Shown: positions 28,291 to 37,501, numbered from the stretch's first letter. The stretch is 39,600 nucleotides of DNA from Actinomycetota bacterium (GCA_023379515.1 JAMCQQ010000327.1:1-39600); one strand, 5' to 3'. Program-made: numbers and translations. The notes: a model not told the origin generated them from the letters alone.

Positions 28291-29393
28291 TGAAAAATTA
28301 TGTGAATTCTTTTAAGCATGGCGGTAATATTTGGAGCAAATCGCAAGAATATGGTATTGATATTAATGAAATTATTGACTTTAGCTCCAATATAAATCCG
28401 GCCGGGTTTCCACCTCAAACAATTGAAATTATAAAGAAAAATATAAATTTGATTAATAAATATCCTGACCCGGAATCCAGTGAATTCAAATCCAGGTTAA
28501 GTGAGATCTTAAACATTGATCCAAAAAATATACTACCTGGTAATGGAAGTTCTGAACTTTTTTATTTAGCCGCAAGAACTGTTAGACCTGTAAAAGTCTT
28601 AATACCTGCTCCATCATTTGTTGAATATGAGCAGGCAGCAAGATCGGTGCCTGCAAGCTGTATTTTTATGAATTATGAGAAAAAAAATCAGGAATTTAAA
28701 ATTGATTTGCAAAAGTTAATAAAAAAAGTCTCCAGCTCGAAACTGCTTTTTTTCTGTAACCCGAACAATCCCACAGGTTCACTGCTTGACAGGGAAGAAA
28801 TTTTATTTTTAATAAAAAAATGCAGAGAAAATGACTGCTTTATCTTTATAGATGAAGCATTCATTGATTTTGTTGATGATATCCCGGACACATCAGTAAT
28901 GAAAAATATCCGAAAATTCAGCAATGCTCTGTTATTCAGGTCGTTAACCAAATTTTTTGCAATTCCCGGAATTCGCCTTGGTTACATCGTTGGAAGTAAA
29001 AACCTCATAGATAAAATAAGAGTTTGTCAGCCGGACTGGCCGCTTAATTTATTTGCTCAAATGGTTGGAAAAGAAGTTATCAGCGACATTAATTATATTT
29101 CTCAAAGCAGGCAGCTTATTAAAAAGGAAAGGGAATTCTTAGTAAACTCTCTTAAAAAGATAAAACAGCTTAAACTATTTAAATCTGCTGCAAATTTTAT
29201 TTTAATTGAAATAAGAGATAAAAACCTGAGTGCAACTTCTCTGGCAGATAAGCTTGGCAGGGATTATAAAATTTTAATAAGAGACTGCTCCAATTTTAGA
29301 AATTTGGGAAACAATTTTTTTAGAATTGCTGTAAAAACCAGGCAGGAAAATATTTTATTAATTAACAGCTTTAAACAAATTTTTGGAGCTTAA
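28290..29393 (+). CDS. cobD: Threonine-phosphate decarboxylase (CobD)
   Basis: 367-aa fold-type I PLP enzyme converting L-threonine O-3-phosphate to (R)-1-amino-2-propanol phosphate, the linker of the lower loop in cobamides. N-terminal HGGNIWSKS and FSSNINPAG are CobD-type. NPNNPTG is at 157-163 and the PLP lysine is Lys221 in SLTKFFAIPGIRLGY. It starts at the last base of pduX. Its end is followed by 120 bp of AT-rich DNA before the arsC-like gene. Confidence 0.9.
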   Translation: MKNYVNSFKHGGNIWSKSQEYGIDINEIIDFSSNINPAGFPPQTIEIIKKNINLINKYPDPESSEFKSRLSEILNIDPKNILPGNGSSELFYLAARTVRPVKVLIPAPSFVEYEQAARSVPASCIFMNYEKKNQEFKIDLQKLIKKVSSSKLLFFCNPNNPTGSLLDREEILFLIKKCRENDCFIFIDEAFIDFVDDIPDTSVMKNIRKFSNALLFRSLTKFFAIPGIRLGYIVGSKNLIDKIRVCQPDWPLNLFAQMVGKEVISDINYISQSRQLIKKEREFLVNSLKKIKQLKLFKSAANFILIEIRDKNLSATSLADKLGRDYKILIRDCSNFRNLGNNFFRIAVKTRQENILLINSFKQIFGA

Positions 29394-29512
29394 ATCTGTT
29401 TAATTTATAAAATTTATAAGAAATAAGAATTGTTATAAAGATTTCAAGTTTTATATGCGATAATATAAAAATTATTTTTAATATAAAACTTAATTTAATT
29501 TAAGGAAAATCC

Positions 29513-29920
29513 ATGACAAAAAAAATTTTAATATTATGTACGGGAAATTCATGCAGAAGCCAGATGGCGGAAGGATTTTTTAAACATTACAGAAAAGACT
29601 GGAATATTCATAGTGCGGGAATTTCCCCTAAAGGTTTAAATCCTCTTGCAGTAAAAGTAATGCTTGAAAGAGACATTGATATTTCCGGTCAAACCTCTGA
29701 CAGCATTGAAAAGTATATTAATGAAGATTTTGATTATGTAATTACTGTTTGCGACAAAGCCAGAGAATCATGTCCCGTATTTCCCAATGCAAAAGAAAGT
29801 ATTCACTGGAGTTTTGAAGATCCTGCAGATGCTTACGGAAGTTATGAGGAGAAAATATCCAGATTCAGGGAAATCAGAAATCAGATTGAAGAAAAAATAA
29901 TTGATTTCTTAAAAGAATAA
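29513..29920 (+). CDS. arsC: ArsC-type arsenate reductase (LMW phosphatase fold)
   Basis: 135-aa low-molecular-weight phosphatase-fold protein with CTGNSCRS (Cys9-x5-Arg15) as the phosphate loop, DPAD near residue 103 as the general acid region, and Cys80 and Cys87 in VCDKARESCP. These three cysteines match the thioredoxin-coupled ArsC of Bacillus and Staphylococcus (10/82/89), so arsenate reduction is more likely than tyrosine phosphatase activity. AAGGAAAA precedes the ATG. No arsR or efflux gene is adjacent, so it may work alone. Confidence 0.85.
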   Translation: MTKKILILCTGNSCRSQMAEGFFKHYRKDWNIHSAGISPKGLNPLAVKVMLERDIDISGQTSDSIEKYINEDFDYVITVCDKARESCPVFPNAKESIHWSFEDPADAYGSYEEKISRFREIRNQIEEKIIDFLKE

Positions 29921-30034
29921 AGAGTAATTTAAAATTATAAACATGCTTTAAAATGTCTGCTTCCAGTTCATAAGTCAAGCAAAAAAGCTGATTCTGGATG
30001 CGGAATTTACGTACCGGACACCTTATAATTATAC

Positions 30035-30562
30035 CTATCTTTCTATTCCCTCTCTTGCTATTACTCCTTTAGTATAATAGTGTTTAATCTCTTTCATTTC
30101 AGTTACAAGGTCAGCCATTTCCAGTATTTCCGGTGCAACTTTTCTTCCTGTCAGAACAAGTTCAACTTTTTCAGGTTTTATATTAATAAGTTCTGCTACA
30201 TCTTCAACCTTAAACAAATTAAAATGCATTGCCACATTAATCTCATCAAGTATGACAACATCATAACTGCCTGAAGTCAGTATCTGTTTCATTTCCTTCA
30301 AACCGTTTTTAGCCATCACGATATCTCTTTCTGAAGGCTCTTTTCTAATGAAACAACCGTTTCCATATTGTTTTACTGTCACATTATCTTTAAATTTTTC
30401 CAGAGCTTTAATCTCATTATATTTCATACCTTTTATGAATTGGGCAATAAATACTTTCAGGCCATATCCTGATGCTCTAAGTGCTAAGCCAAGCGCAGCA
30501 GTTGTTTTTCCCTTACCATCACCTGTATAAACTTGTATGTATCCTCTTTCCAATCCTGCCAT
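30035..30562 (-). CDS. cobO: Cob(I)alamin adenosyltransferase (CobA/BtuR/CobO)
   Basis: 175-aa P-loop enzyme that adds the 5'-deoxyadenosyl group from ATP to cob(I)alamin. P-loop GDGKGKTT is at 14-21, then LRASGYGLKVFIAQFIKG, and VVILDEINVAMHF in the middle, as in the CobA/BtuR family. AAAGGAGTT precedes ATG. Its leader carries a cobalamin riboswitch and two terminator candidates. It is convergent with arsC. Confidence 0.95.
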   Translation of the reverse strand: MAGLERGYIQVYTGDGKGKTTAALGLALRASGYGLKVFIAQFIKGMKYNEIKALEKFKDNVTVKQYGNGCFIRKEPSERDIVMAKNGLKEMKQILTSGSYDVVILDEINVAMHFNLFKVEDVAELINIKPEKVELVLTGRKVAPEILEMADLVTEMKEIKHYYTKGVIAREGIER

Positions 30563-30609
30563 AAGAACTCCTTTACTGATTTATAATTAAAATTTGTAGT
30601 GCAAAATAA

Positions 30610-30655
30610 CCATATAAAAATAAAAAACCCCCATATTTTCAGCGGGAGTTAAGTT
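30610..30655 (-). terminator. Terminator hairpin before cobO
   Basis: On the minus strand AACTCCC / GGGGGTT form a stem around a 10-11 nt loop, followed by TTTTTTATTTTT. It lies about 50 bp before cobO and about 200 nt downstream of the riboswitch. It could also act for plus-strand transcripts, which see TTTTTTT after the hairpin. Confidence 0.65.
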
Positions 30656-30807
30656 TTTTTAATTATTTTTGTTATCTTAATTGTCGTTTAATAGCAAGTA
30701 AGGTATCCTAATAAGTTATATTTTCCTTTCCCTATTAAGATGGCTTTCAATCAGGTTTTTACTATTTTCACAACAACTACATAAAGCAAAATATGAATTC
30801 TGACAAC

Positions 30808-30841
30808 AAAAAATTACGCCCTTTAAGCCGAAGAGTTGTAA
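30808..30841 (-). terminator. Terminator directly after the cobalamin riboswitch
   Basis: On the minus strand TTAC-AA-CTCTT / AAGGG-C-GTAA form a stem with one internal loop, followed by six T residues. It begins about ten nucleotides after the B12 box, the usual place for a riboswitch expression platform. Confidence 0.5.
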
Positions 30842-30851
30842 TAACACATCT

Positions 30852-30990
30852 ATTTGCAGGTTTCCTGACTTACGGGACTTTACTCTTCGCCTTCCCGGCT
30901 ATTTAAAGCAAGTGGCATCTTAAAGAGCACACACCCGATTACAGTGGCGGTACCATTCCAGTTTTTCACTGGATTCCCTTTTCAAATAAA
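30852..30990 (-). promoter_or_regulatory. Cobalamin riboswitch
   Basis: On the minus strand the order of conserved elements is AAAAGGGAA, CCAGTG...CTGG, a GCCACTGTAA core, a second GCCACT, GGGAAGGC, and the B12 box AGTCAGGAAACCTGC near the 3' end. This is the class of adenosylcobalamin aptamers. It sits in the leader of cobO, the enzyme making adenosylcobalamin, so ligand should turn off transcription through the downstream hairpins. Confidence 0.93.
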
Positions 30991-31029
30991 TGAATATTTA
31001 AATTTCAAGCAAGCATAAAACACTAATTT

Positions 31030-31057
31030 AATATATCAGGAAATTAAATAATTTCAA
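31030..31057 (-). promoter_or_regulatory. Promoter of the riboswitch-cobO transcript
   Basis: On the minus strand TTGAAA (31052-31057), 16-bp spacer, TATATT (31030-31035). The start point would be about 30 bp before the aptamer. Confidence 0.55.
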
Positions 31058-31283
31058 CAAATAAATAAAAATATTTAAAAAGATTATAAATTAAAATATT
31101 CCGGTCATTATAGCTTCTTATGTAATGCTTTTTCTGCATGCAGGACTTTATTTAACCCATTATAAAAATAGAGCTGAAGATTCTAAAGAAAGAATCGAAA
31201 ATTATCAATCTTTAAATCTAAAAAAATGTCAAAAAAAATAACTGCAATAGTAGTTCGGCATTATTTGAAATTGCAGGTACATA

Positions 31284-31317
31284 ATAAAAAAGTGACTGCA
31301 AAACAGCCACTTTTTTA
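31284..31317 (-). terminator. Terminator after the substrate-binding protein gene
   Basis: Minus-strand stem AGTGGCTG / CAGTCACT (one G-T pair) with a 5-nt loop, flanked by A6 and T6 runs, so it can work in both directions. It lies 27 bp past the stop codon of the binding-protein gene. Confidence 0.8.
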
Positions 31318-31343
31318 TTAATCAAATTAAATATTCTATATTT

Positions 31344-32420
31344 TTATTTAACAAACTTATCAGAATATTCAGGCGCATAATCAAGCAAATTTTCTCTGGT
31401 CACTACCTTGTAATTTACTTCCAGATACGTCTTCTGAAATTTTGGATAAGTAACTGCCCTATGCAGGTCTCTTGCCAATAAATATCCAAGGTTGTAAGAG
31501 TTCATGTCTACAGTTGCCTGCAGTTCATTTTTCGCTATTGCTTCAAATGCAGCAACTTGTCCGTCAAAACCAAAAAATTTCATTTCTGATTCTCTGCCGA
31601 CAGCTTTTGCTGCCTGATAAGCAGCCAACGCACCACCGTCAAAGCCGCCAAAAACTGCATCTATTTTATCATATTTAGTAAGGAAATCAGACATTACATT
31701 ATAGGATTTTTCAGAGTCCCAATTTCCAGGCTGATCATCCAGAACTTTAATTCCAGGAAATTCGGCAAGCCCGTCATTTACACCTTTATCCCTATCAATA
31801 GCAACACCAATGCCGGGAATCCCAAAAATAATTACAACATTACCCTTTCCGCCTAATAAATCACCCATATATTTAGCAAGATTATAGGCCGGCTGATAAT
31901 TTCCACCAACAATTCTTACATCAACATCATTTTCAGAAAATTTTGGAATATTTACTTCAGCTCCAGGCGTTCCAACCGGAATTCCAGCCTTATGGGCAGC
32001 TTCTACTGCAGATACAAGCACATCACCATCAGACACTATGATCCCAATTGCATCCATATCAGAAGCAATCATTTGATCAACGTGGTTTACCTGTTCCAGT
32101 GCGTTTTGTTCTTCCTTAGTTTGCATATAAGCTACTTCAATATTATTTGCCTTGCAGTAATCGGTAAAACCCTGAACACAATTTGTATACCATTCATAGG
32201 TAGACGGATTTGTAATACCAAACTTTAAAGTTGATTTTGCAGATTCTTTTGTTTCCTCACTGATTTCAGCGGTCTCCTTAGTAGTTTCTTCGGTAACTTC
32301 TTCTTTTTTTGTACCTGTATCTTCACTCACTATGGTTTTACAGCCGATAAAAGAAAAAGTCACCACTATTAGAACAGCTAATAAGATACTTGCTACATTT
32401 AATGGAAATTTCTTTTTCAT
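31344..32420 (-). CDS. Sugar-type ABC transporter substrate-binding lipoprotein
   Basis: 358-aa RbsB-like (Peripla_BP_4) binding protein. The signal peptide ends in the lipobox FIGC (Cys27), so it is probably a membrane-anchored lipoprotein; a Glu/Thr-rich linker (30-62) leads to the binding domain, with typical DAIGIIVSDGDVLVSAVEAAHKAGIPV and AVFGGFDGGALAAYQAA segments. A near-perfect AAGGAGGTCAA precedes ATG. It is divergent from its ATPase and permease genes, and shares a regulated intergenic region. The ligand is unknown; it need not be a sugar. Confidence 0.9.
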   Translation of the reverse strand: MKKKFPLNVASILLAVLIVVTFSFIGCKTIVSEDTGTKKEEVTEETTKETAEISEETKESAKSTLKFGITNPSTYEWYTNCVQGFTDYCKANNIEVAYMQTKEEQNALEQVNHVDQMIASDMDAIGIIVSDGDVLVSAVEAAHKAGIPVGTPGAEVNIPKFSENDVDVRIVGGNYQPAYNLAKYMGDLLGGKGNVVIIFGIPGIGVAIDRDKGVNDGLAEFPGIKVLDDQPGNWDSEKSYNVMSDFLTKYDKIDAVFGGFDGGALAAYQAAKAVGRESEMKFFGFDGQVAAFEAIAKNELQATVDMNSYNLGYLLARDLHRAVTYPKFQKTYLEVNYKVVTRENLLDYAPEYSDKFVK

Positions 32421-32452
32421 TTGACCTCCTTTTTGTATTATGTTTATTGGAA

Positions 32453-32481
32453 ATTATAAATTATTATAAATATTATTTCAA
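32453..32481 (-). promoter_or_regulatory. Promoter of the substrate-binding protein gene
   Basis: On the minus strand TTGAAA (32476-32481), 17-bp spacer, TATAAT (32453-32458), about 33 bp from the start codon. Confidence 0.6.
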
Positions 32482-32491
32482 ATATTTTTTT

Positions 32492-32526
32492 TATTGTTAA
32501 ATAATTTATTATTTTATTTAACAATA
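32492..32526. promoter_or_regulatory. Operator palindrome in the divergent transporter region
   Basis: Perfect 13-bp inverted repeat TATTGTTAAATAA-N9-TTATTTAACAATA. It lies 10 bp beyond the -35 box of the minus promoter and 12 bp beyond that of the plus promoter, so it is nearly equidistant from both. This placement suits a regulator controlling both operons; the IclR protein at 37516 is one candidate, which I cannot confirm. Confidence 0.6.
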
Positions 32527-32538
32527 TTAAATATTATC

Positions 32539-32567
32539 TTGACCTAAGATTTAAATTTTATTAATAT
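32539..32567 (+). promoter_or_regulatory. Promoter of the ABC-catabolic operon
   Basis: TTGACC (32539-32544), 17-bp spacer, TAATAT (32562-32567), leading to the ATPase gene with an 80-nt leader. Confidence 0.5.
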
Positions 32568-32656
32568 TTAAAAAAATATATAATATAAGCAGTTATCTCA
32601 TTAAGAAAGTTAGGTTATATTTCCAACCAAAAGTAATTGGAAGGGATTAAACAAAA

Positions 32657-34174
32657 TTGAAAATGAATAATTTAAATTTATTGGAAATAATTAATATTTC
32701 TAAGAGTTTTGGCGGGACTAAGGCACTTAATGATGTTAATTTTAAGCTGGAAAAAGGTGAAGTCCATGCATTAATTGGTCAAAATGGCGCCGGTAAATCT
32801 ACTCTATCAAGGATAATTGCAGGAGACATACAAAAGGATACGGGTAAAATATTTATCGAGGGCATTGAGGTAAATATTCGTAATCCTTTAAATGCCAGAA
32901 ATCTCGGAATATGTATGATCTATCAGGAATTAAGACTGATTCCTTATTTAACTGTTGCAGAAAATATATTTCTGAACCAGTATTCAAAAAATAAACTTAG
33001 TTTAATTAGCTGGAAGAATGTTTTTAAAAGAGCACAGGATTTGATGGATAAATGGGATATTAGATTGGACAGGAATGCCTTAATAAAAGATTTACCAATA
33101 GCACAGCAGCAATTAGTTGAAATCTTAAAGAGCCTTTCTTTAAACCCCAGAATTATTATTATGGATGAGCCGACTTCATCTCTCGGATGCAAGGAGGTAG
33201 AAGCTTTATTTAATCTCATAGATTATTTAAAAAATAATGGGGTTTCCATAATTTATATTTCACATATTTTAGATGAAGTTTTTAAAATATCTAATAGGAT
33301 AACGGTCCTTCGGGATGGAAAAATCTGCGGTACTTTTGCAACCAGATCAGTAGAACCTAAGGAAATTATTAATTTAATGTTAAATGAAACCTCTGTAGGA
33401 GAACAGCAAAAAACCATTGAAAGAAAAATAACAGATGAAACTTTACTGGAAGTAAAAAATCTAAAAAGCGGCAACCTGGTAAATGATGTTAGTTTTAATT
33501 TAAAAAAAGGTGAAATTTTAGGAATTACAGGATTATTGGGTTCAGGAAAAACAGAACTTGCCAACTGTATATTCGGGCTAAGAAAAATTGATTCAGGAGA
33601 AATCATTCTAAAGAACAGGAAAGTAAGATTTCTCTCACCAAATGGTGCTATAAAAAATAGAATAGGCCTGATTCCGGAGGACAGAAGAAAACATGGCATC
33701 TTCAGTATAATGTCAATAAGGGATAATTTAAGTTTTCTGGTATTAAGATGCTTAAAACGTTTTGGTTTAATAAGCAGCAGATCTCAAAATAAGGTTACAA
33801 AAGATTATGCAGCAAAATTATCAATTAAATTTGATAATTATAATCAGACTTTAAATGAATTAAGCGGAGGCAACCAGCAAAAAGTTGTTATAAGCAGATG
33901 GCTCACTATCGAGCCTGAAATACTGATTGCAGACGAGCCGACAAGAGGCATAGATGTTGGGACAAAAAAAGAAATTTATCTTTTATTAAAAAGAATTGCT
34001 AATTCAGGTACCGGATTGATTATTTTATCTGAAGAGATTGAGGAAATCATGGAACTTTCTGACAGGATAATGGTATTAAGTAAAGGAAAAATAAAGAAAG
34101 AATATGAAGATAACAAAGTTAATAAAAATGAATTGACATTATGTGTAACAGGATTAGAGGAGAATATAAATTAA
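32657..34174 (+). CDS. Sugar-type ABC transporter ATPase, duplicated (RbsA/MglA-like)
   Basis: 505-aa fused double ATPase. The first domain has Walker A GQNGAGKST (41-49), a degenerate signature (PIAQQQLVEIL) and MDEPTSSL. The second has GLLGSGKTEL, the classical signature LSGGNQQK and IADEPTRGID. This asymmetric pattern is typical of RbsA/MglA. The start is a TTG with AAGGGAT nine bases upstream; an ATG two codons later is the alternative. The permease gene begins one base after its stop. Confidence 0.93.
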   Translation: MKMNNLNLLEIINISKSFGGTKALNDVNFKLEKGEVHALIGQNGAGKSTLSRIIAGDIQKDTGKIFIEGIEVNIRNPLNARNLGICMIYQELRLIPYLTVAENIFLNQYSKNKLSLISWKNVFKRAQDLMDKWDIRLDRNALIKDLPIAQQQLVEILKSLSLNPRIIIMDEPTSSLGCKEVEALFNLIDYLKNNGVSIIYISHILDEVFKISNRITVLRDGKICGTFATRSVEPKEIINLMLNETSVGEQQKTIERKITDETLLEVKNLKSGNLVNDVSFNLKKGEILGITGLLGSGKTELANCIFGLRKIDSGEIILKNRKVRFLSPNGAIKNRIGLIPEDRRKHGIFSIMSIRDNLSFLVLRCLKRFGLISSRSQNKVTKDYAAKLSIKFDNYNQTLNELSGGNQQKVVISRWLTIEPEILIADEPTRGIDVGTKKEIYLLLKRIANSGTGLIILSEEIEEIMELSDRIMVLSKGKIKKEYEDNKVNKNELTLCVTGLEENIN

Positions 34175-34175
34175 A

Positions 34176-35156
34176 ATGAAAGAAGATTTAATAAACGGAA
34201 AAAAGAATGAAAAATTTATAAATATTTTTAGAAGCAACATTACATTTGTTAATATCTTTCTTTTTGCAATTTTTCTTTTTACAATTTTTTCTATTTTTGT
34301 TCCCCAATTTTTTACTGTTAGAAATATGATTAACCTCTCCAGGCAAAGCTCTGTAGATGTCATTATCGCCATTGGCATGACTCTTCTATTAATTTGTGGA
34401 GAATTCGATCTTTCGATACCCGGAATAATTTCCTTAACTGCTATGGTTCTGGCATTGACTTTAAAAGCAGGTGTTCCCATTGTATTATGCATCTTGATAG
34501 CATTAACTTTATCAGTTTTAATCGGTTTTCTAAATGGAATCTTATCTACTAAAATTCCTTCTTTTATTGCATCTCTCGGGTTGTTATCAGTTACCCGGGG
34601 ATTCTCTTTATATGTTACGGATGGAAGAGCTATCCATGCGCTGCCTGATTCATTTCTTTTGGTAGGAAGGTTGGAACTTTTAGGGATACCAGTTAGCTGG
34701 ATTTATGCCATGATAATATTAGTTTTGGGGATTATTATATCAAGATATACTGTTTTTGGAAGGCAACTATATGCACTTGGCGGAAATAGAGATGCCGCAC
34801 GTAGTACCGGTGTTCCTGTTAATACGAGAATTGTACAAACATTTATAATAATGGGACTTCTATCCGGAATTGCTGCAATCGCTTTAGTAGCAAGGCTTGA
34901 TGCCGCTCATCCGTTAATGTCCGGTGACGCAGCATTAAATGCAATCGCAGCGGTAGTCATAGGAGGAACCAGTTTATTTGGCGGCAGGGGACATGTTATT
35001 GGTTCCGTAATAGGTGCATTAATAATTTCTGTACTATCAAATGTATTCACATTAATGTCATTTCCAGCATCTTTACAGGGAGTAATATTAGGAGTCATTT
35101 TAATAGGTGTAATACTTATTGATTATTTAAGGGTTAATATTTCAAGAAGGCGCTGA
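34176..35156 (+). CDS. Sugar-type ABC transporter permease (RbsC-like)
   Basis: 326-aa membrane protein with about 8-10 hydrophobic helices and the BPD_transp_2 family feature GEFDLSIPGIISLTAM, plus the coupling region RQLYALGGNRDAARSTGVPVNT and AAVVIGGTSLFGGRG. It directly follows the ATPase gene (one-base gap), with GAGGAGAAT 12 bases upstream. Homodimer formation with the double ATPase is expected for the family. Confidence 0.93.
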   Translation: MKEDLINGKKNEKFINIFRSNITFVNIFLFAIFLFTIFSIFVPQFFTVRNMINLSRQSSVDVIIAIGMTLLLICGEFDLSIPGIISLTAMVLALTLKAGVPIVLCILIALTLSVLIGFLNGILSTKIPSFIASLGLLSVTRGFSLYVTDGRAIHALPDSFLLVGRLELLGIPVSWIYAMIILVLGIIISRYTVFGRQLYALGGNRDAARSTGVPVNTRIVQTFIIMGLLSGIAAIALVARLDAAHPLMSGDAALNAIAAVVIGGTSLFGGRGHVIGSVIGALIISVLSNVFTLMSFPASLQGVILGVILIGVILIDYLRVNISRRR

Positions 35157-35210
35157 TTGTAATTTATATATAATATATTAATAATAAAAAAGTATATGAA
35201 GGGTTAATTT

Positions 35211-36284
35211 ATGAAAAAAGAAACTATGACAGGTAAAGAAAGAATTAAGGCGGCTGTTAATTTTAAAGACCAGGACAGGATTCCAGTATTTCCACTTACA
35301 CACTGGGGTACTGCTGGATTGTTTGGAATAAGTGTTGAAGATTATACAAAGAATTCTGAAATTCAGTCAAAATGTCTAATTGATGCATGCAGAATGTTTG
35401 ATTATGACGGAGTGAATGCCGGAGTAGATGTAATTATTGAAGCGGAAGCGCATGGTGGTTTAACGGAATTTAAAAAAGATAGCCCGCCATTTTTAAAAAA
35501 GCACCCTTTAGGTGAAGATAAAAATAAATTAAAAGATCTTAAAGTCCTTAATCCCGAAACAACCGGCAGAATGCATGTTGAGATAGAAACTTGCAAGATT
35601 TTAGTTTCAGAGATTGGTAAAGAGAAATTTACACATTGTTGGATAATGGGGCCTTTAAATTGTGCGAGTCAACTAAGGGGGGTTCAGGATACAGCAATGG
35701 ATTTCATTTTGGATCCTGACTACCTTGAAAAATTATTAGACTTTGCAACTGAACAGGTATTGGCATATGGAAAAGCTCTGGCTAAAACCGGATTAGATTG
35801 TATAGGAATCGGTGAAGCTTTAGCTTCTCCAAATTTCAATTCTCCAGATTCTGTATATAAATATGTTTGGCCCAGATACATAAGATTAATCAAGGGATTG
35901 CATGAGGCTGGTGTTTTAACAATGCTTCACATCTGCGGAAACATATATCCATTGTTTAAACTTGGCGAAAAACTTGGGAAAAATATATTCAAGGAAACTG
36001 GAGCAGATATTTTAGATATTGATTGGCAGGTTAAGATGGAAGATGCCATTAACAGCACAGGATTGTGCTGCAGAGGTAATTTGGACCCTTCAAGCGTTCT
36101 TGCCCAGGGAAGTAAGGAAAAAGTTCTTGAAGAGTCAAAAAAAATAATACAATCAGCAGGCCCGACAAAGGGTCTTATTCTTGGGGCGGGGTGCGATATG
36201 AGCTATTACACTCCTAAAGAAAATTATGCAGCAATGGTACAGTCGGTTAGAGATTTTGGATTTTTCCCTATAAAAGATTCTTAA
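35211..36284 (+). CDS. UroD/MtaA-family methylcobamide methyltransferase-like protein
   Basis: 357-aa protein of the uroporphyrinogen decarboxylase superfamily, in the MtaA/MtbA branch. The zinc-binding pattern of that branch is visible: His240 and Cys242 (LHICGN) and Cys328 (GAGCDMSYYTPKEN). Such enzymes move methyl groups between a corrinoid protein and a thiol or cofactor. AAGGGTT precedes the ATG. It follows the ABC permease by 54 bp. No corrinoid protein or MtaB/MttB partner is in the window, so the substrate and acceptor are open. Confidence 0.82.
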   Translation: MKKETMTGKERIKAAVNFKDQDRIPVFPLTHWGTAGLFGISVEDYTKNSEIQSKCLIDACRMFDYDGVNAGVDVIIEAEAHGGLTEFKKDSPPFLKKHPLGEDKNKLKDLKVLNPETTGRMHVEIETCKILVSEIGKEKFTHCWIMGPLNCASQLRGVQDTAMDFILDPDYLEKLLDFATEQVLAYGKALAKTGLDCIGIGEALASPNFNSPDSVYKYVWPRYIRLIKGLHEAGVLTMLHICGNIYPLFKLGEKLGKNIFKETGADILDIDWQVKMEDAINSTGLCCRGNLDPSSVLAQGSKEKVLEESKKIIQSAGPTKGLILGAGCDMSYYTPKENYAAMVQSVRDFGFFPIKDS

Positions 36285-36347
36285 TTTTATAGATTCATTA
36301 TTATTTATTGAATTATTCAGGGAATATAAACTTTCCGGGAGGATATT

Positions 36348-36653
36348 ATGATAAAGGCGGTATGTATGTTTAGGTTAGCTGACGGAGTAAATGAAGAAGA
36401 TTTTGAAAAATTTTTTAATAAACATGTGGAAGATGCAAAGAAATTAAAACATCTTAAAAAATATACGATTGCAAAAAGAATTAAAAAAGATGAAACGGAG
36501 AATTATTTCAGGGTAAACGAATTGTATTATAACTCTTTAGATGATGCAGAGGAATCGTTCTCTACCAATCTTGCAAAAGAAGCTACCGAGGAGCTTTTGG
36601 GATGGGTAAAAGATTTCACCTGTGTGATCGTGGATGAACAAGTTGTAATTTAA
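36348..36653 (+). CDS. EthD-domain-like small protein
   Basis: 101-aa protein with the ferredoxin-like fold features of the EthD/Dabb class: MIKAVCMFRLADGVNEEDFEKF at the start, and LYYNSLDDAEESF in the middle. GGGAGGATATT precedes the ATG. Such proteins act as small isomerases, monooxygenase-like helpers or dehydratases. The place in a catabolic operon fits, the reaction is not known. Confidence 0.7.
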   Translation: MIKAVCMFRLADGVNEEDFEKFFNKHVEDAKKLKHLKKYTIAKRIKKDETENYFRVNELYYNSLDDAEESFSTNLAKEATEELLGWVKDFTCVIVDEQVVI

Positions 36654-36681
36654 TTTTAAAAAATAGAGAGGAGTTTTAATA

Positions 36682-37443
36682 ATGTTTGAGAATATTAACT
36701 TTGATATTATTGACATACATTCGCATTTTGGTCCATGCACAGTTTTTGATGTAAATGTAAATGAGCAGGAACTTATAAATGCTTTGGACAAATATAATGT
36801 TAAAAAGGCAGTTGTTCAGCTATTTCCAGGGGTTGCTGAATATAATAAATATAACAATAAATTGATTGAATTTATAGAAAAATATAATGACAGGTTGTTC
36901 GGTTTAATTTCGATAAATCCGCATATAAGTGAAAAAGATTTTAATAACGAAGTAGACAGGCTGATGAAAACAGAACTATTTAAAGCTATAAAAATGCACA
37001 CTATCGGTCATGCTGTTAATCCTTTATTAAATGATGCAGATAAAATATGTAGAGCGGCTTCCAAATATGATATTCCCGTAATGGTACATACAGGTCCAGG
37101 AATACCGTTTGCATTGCCTTCAATGATTAGACCTGTTGCAAAAAAATATAAGAATATTAATTTTATACTTGCCCATGCAGGCGGTGGTCAGATATATTCT
37201 CCTGATGCAGTTTTTGTATCTTCTGATTTTGATAATGTATTTTTAGAAACCTCCTGGACTACTATAGATGATAAGAGATGGTTTTTAAATGCGCTCGGCG
37301 CAGAAAAAATAATTTTTGGTTCAGATATGCCTTATAATTTACCTGTTGAACTATATCAATATAAATTACTTGATATCAAGGAGAAAGATATCAGAAAAAT
37401 ATTAAATGAAAATGCAGCACGATTATTAAAGATAAAAATATAA
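36682..37443 (+). CDS. Amidohydrolase-family metal-dependent hydrolase
   Basis: 253-aa TIM-barrel hydrolase (amidohydrolase_2). Metal ligands expected: His13-x-His15 (DIHSHFG), His around 110 (IKMHTIGH), MVHTGPG, ILAHAGGG and the terminal Asp in IFGSDMPYN. GAGGAG precedes ATG. It follows the EthD-like gene by 28 bp and lies in the same direction. Members open lactone or amide rings or decarboxylate; substrate not known. Confidence 0.82.
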   Translation: MFENINFDIIDIHSHFGPCTVFDVNVNEQELINALDKYNVKKAVVQLFPGVAEYNKYNNKLIEFIEKYNDRLFGLISINPHISEKDFNNEVDRLMKTELFKAIKMHTIGHAVNPLLNDADKICRAASKYDIPVMVHTGPGIPFALPSMIRPVAKKYKNINFILAHAGGGQIYSPDAVFVSSDFDNVFLETSWTTIDDKRWFLNALGAEKIIFGSDMPYNLPVELYQYKLLDIKEKDIRKILNENAARLLKIKI

Positions 37444-37501
37444 AAAATTTTAGATAGATCAAATAAATTAAATTTATTTTAATTTCTTAATACTATAGAT
37501 A

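Noticed and set aside
31138..31240. Short plus-strand frame (MLFLHAGLYLTHYKNRAED...) between cobO and the transporter
   Set aside because: Only 38 codons, no ribosome site, no recognisable family; a remnant cannot be excluded but is unsupported.
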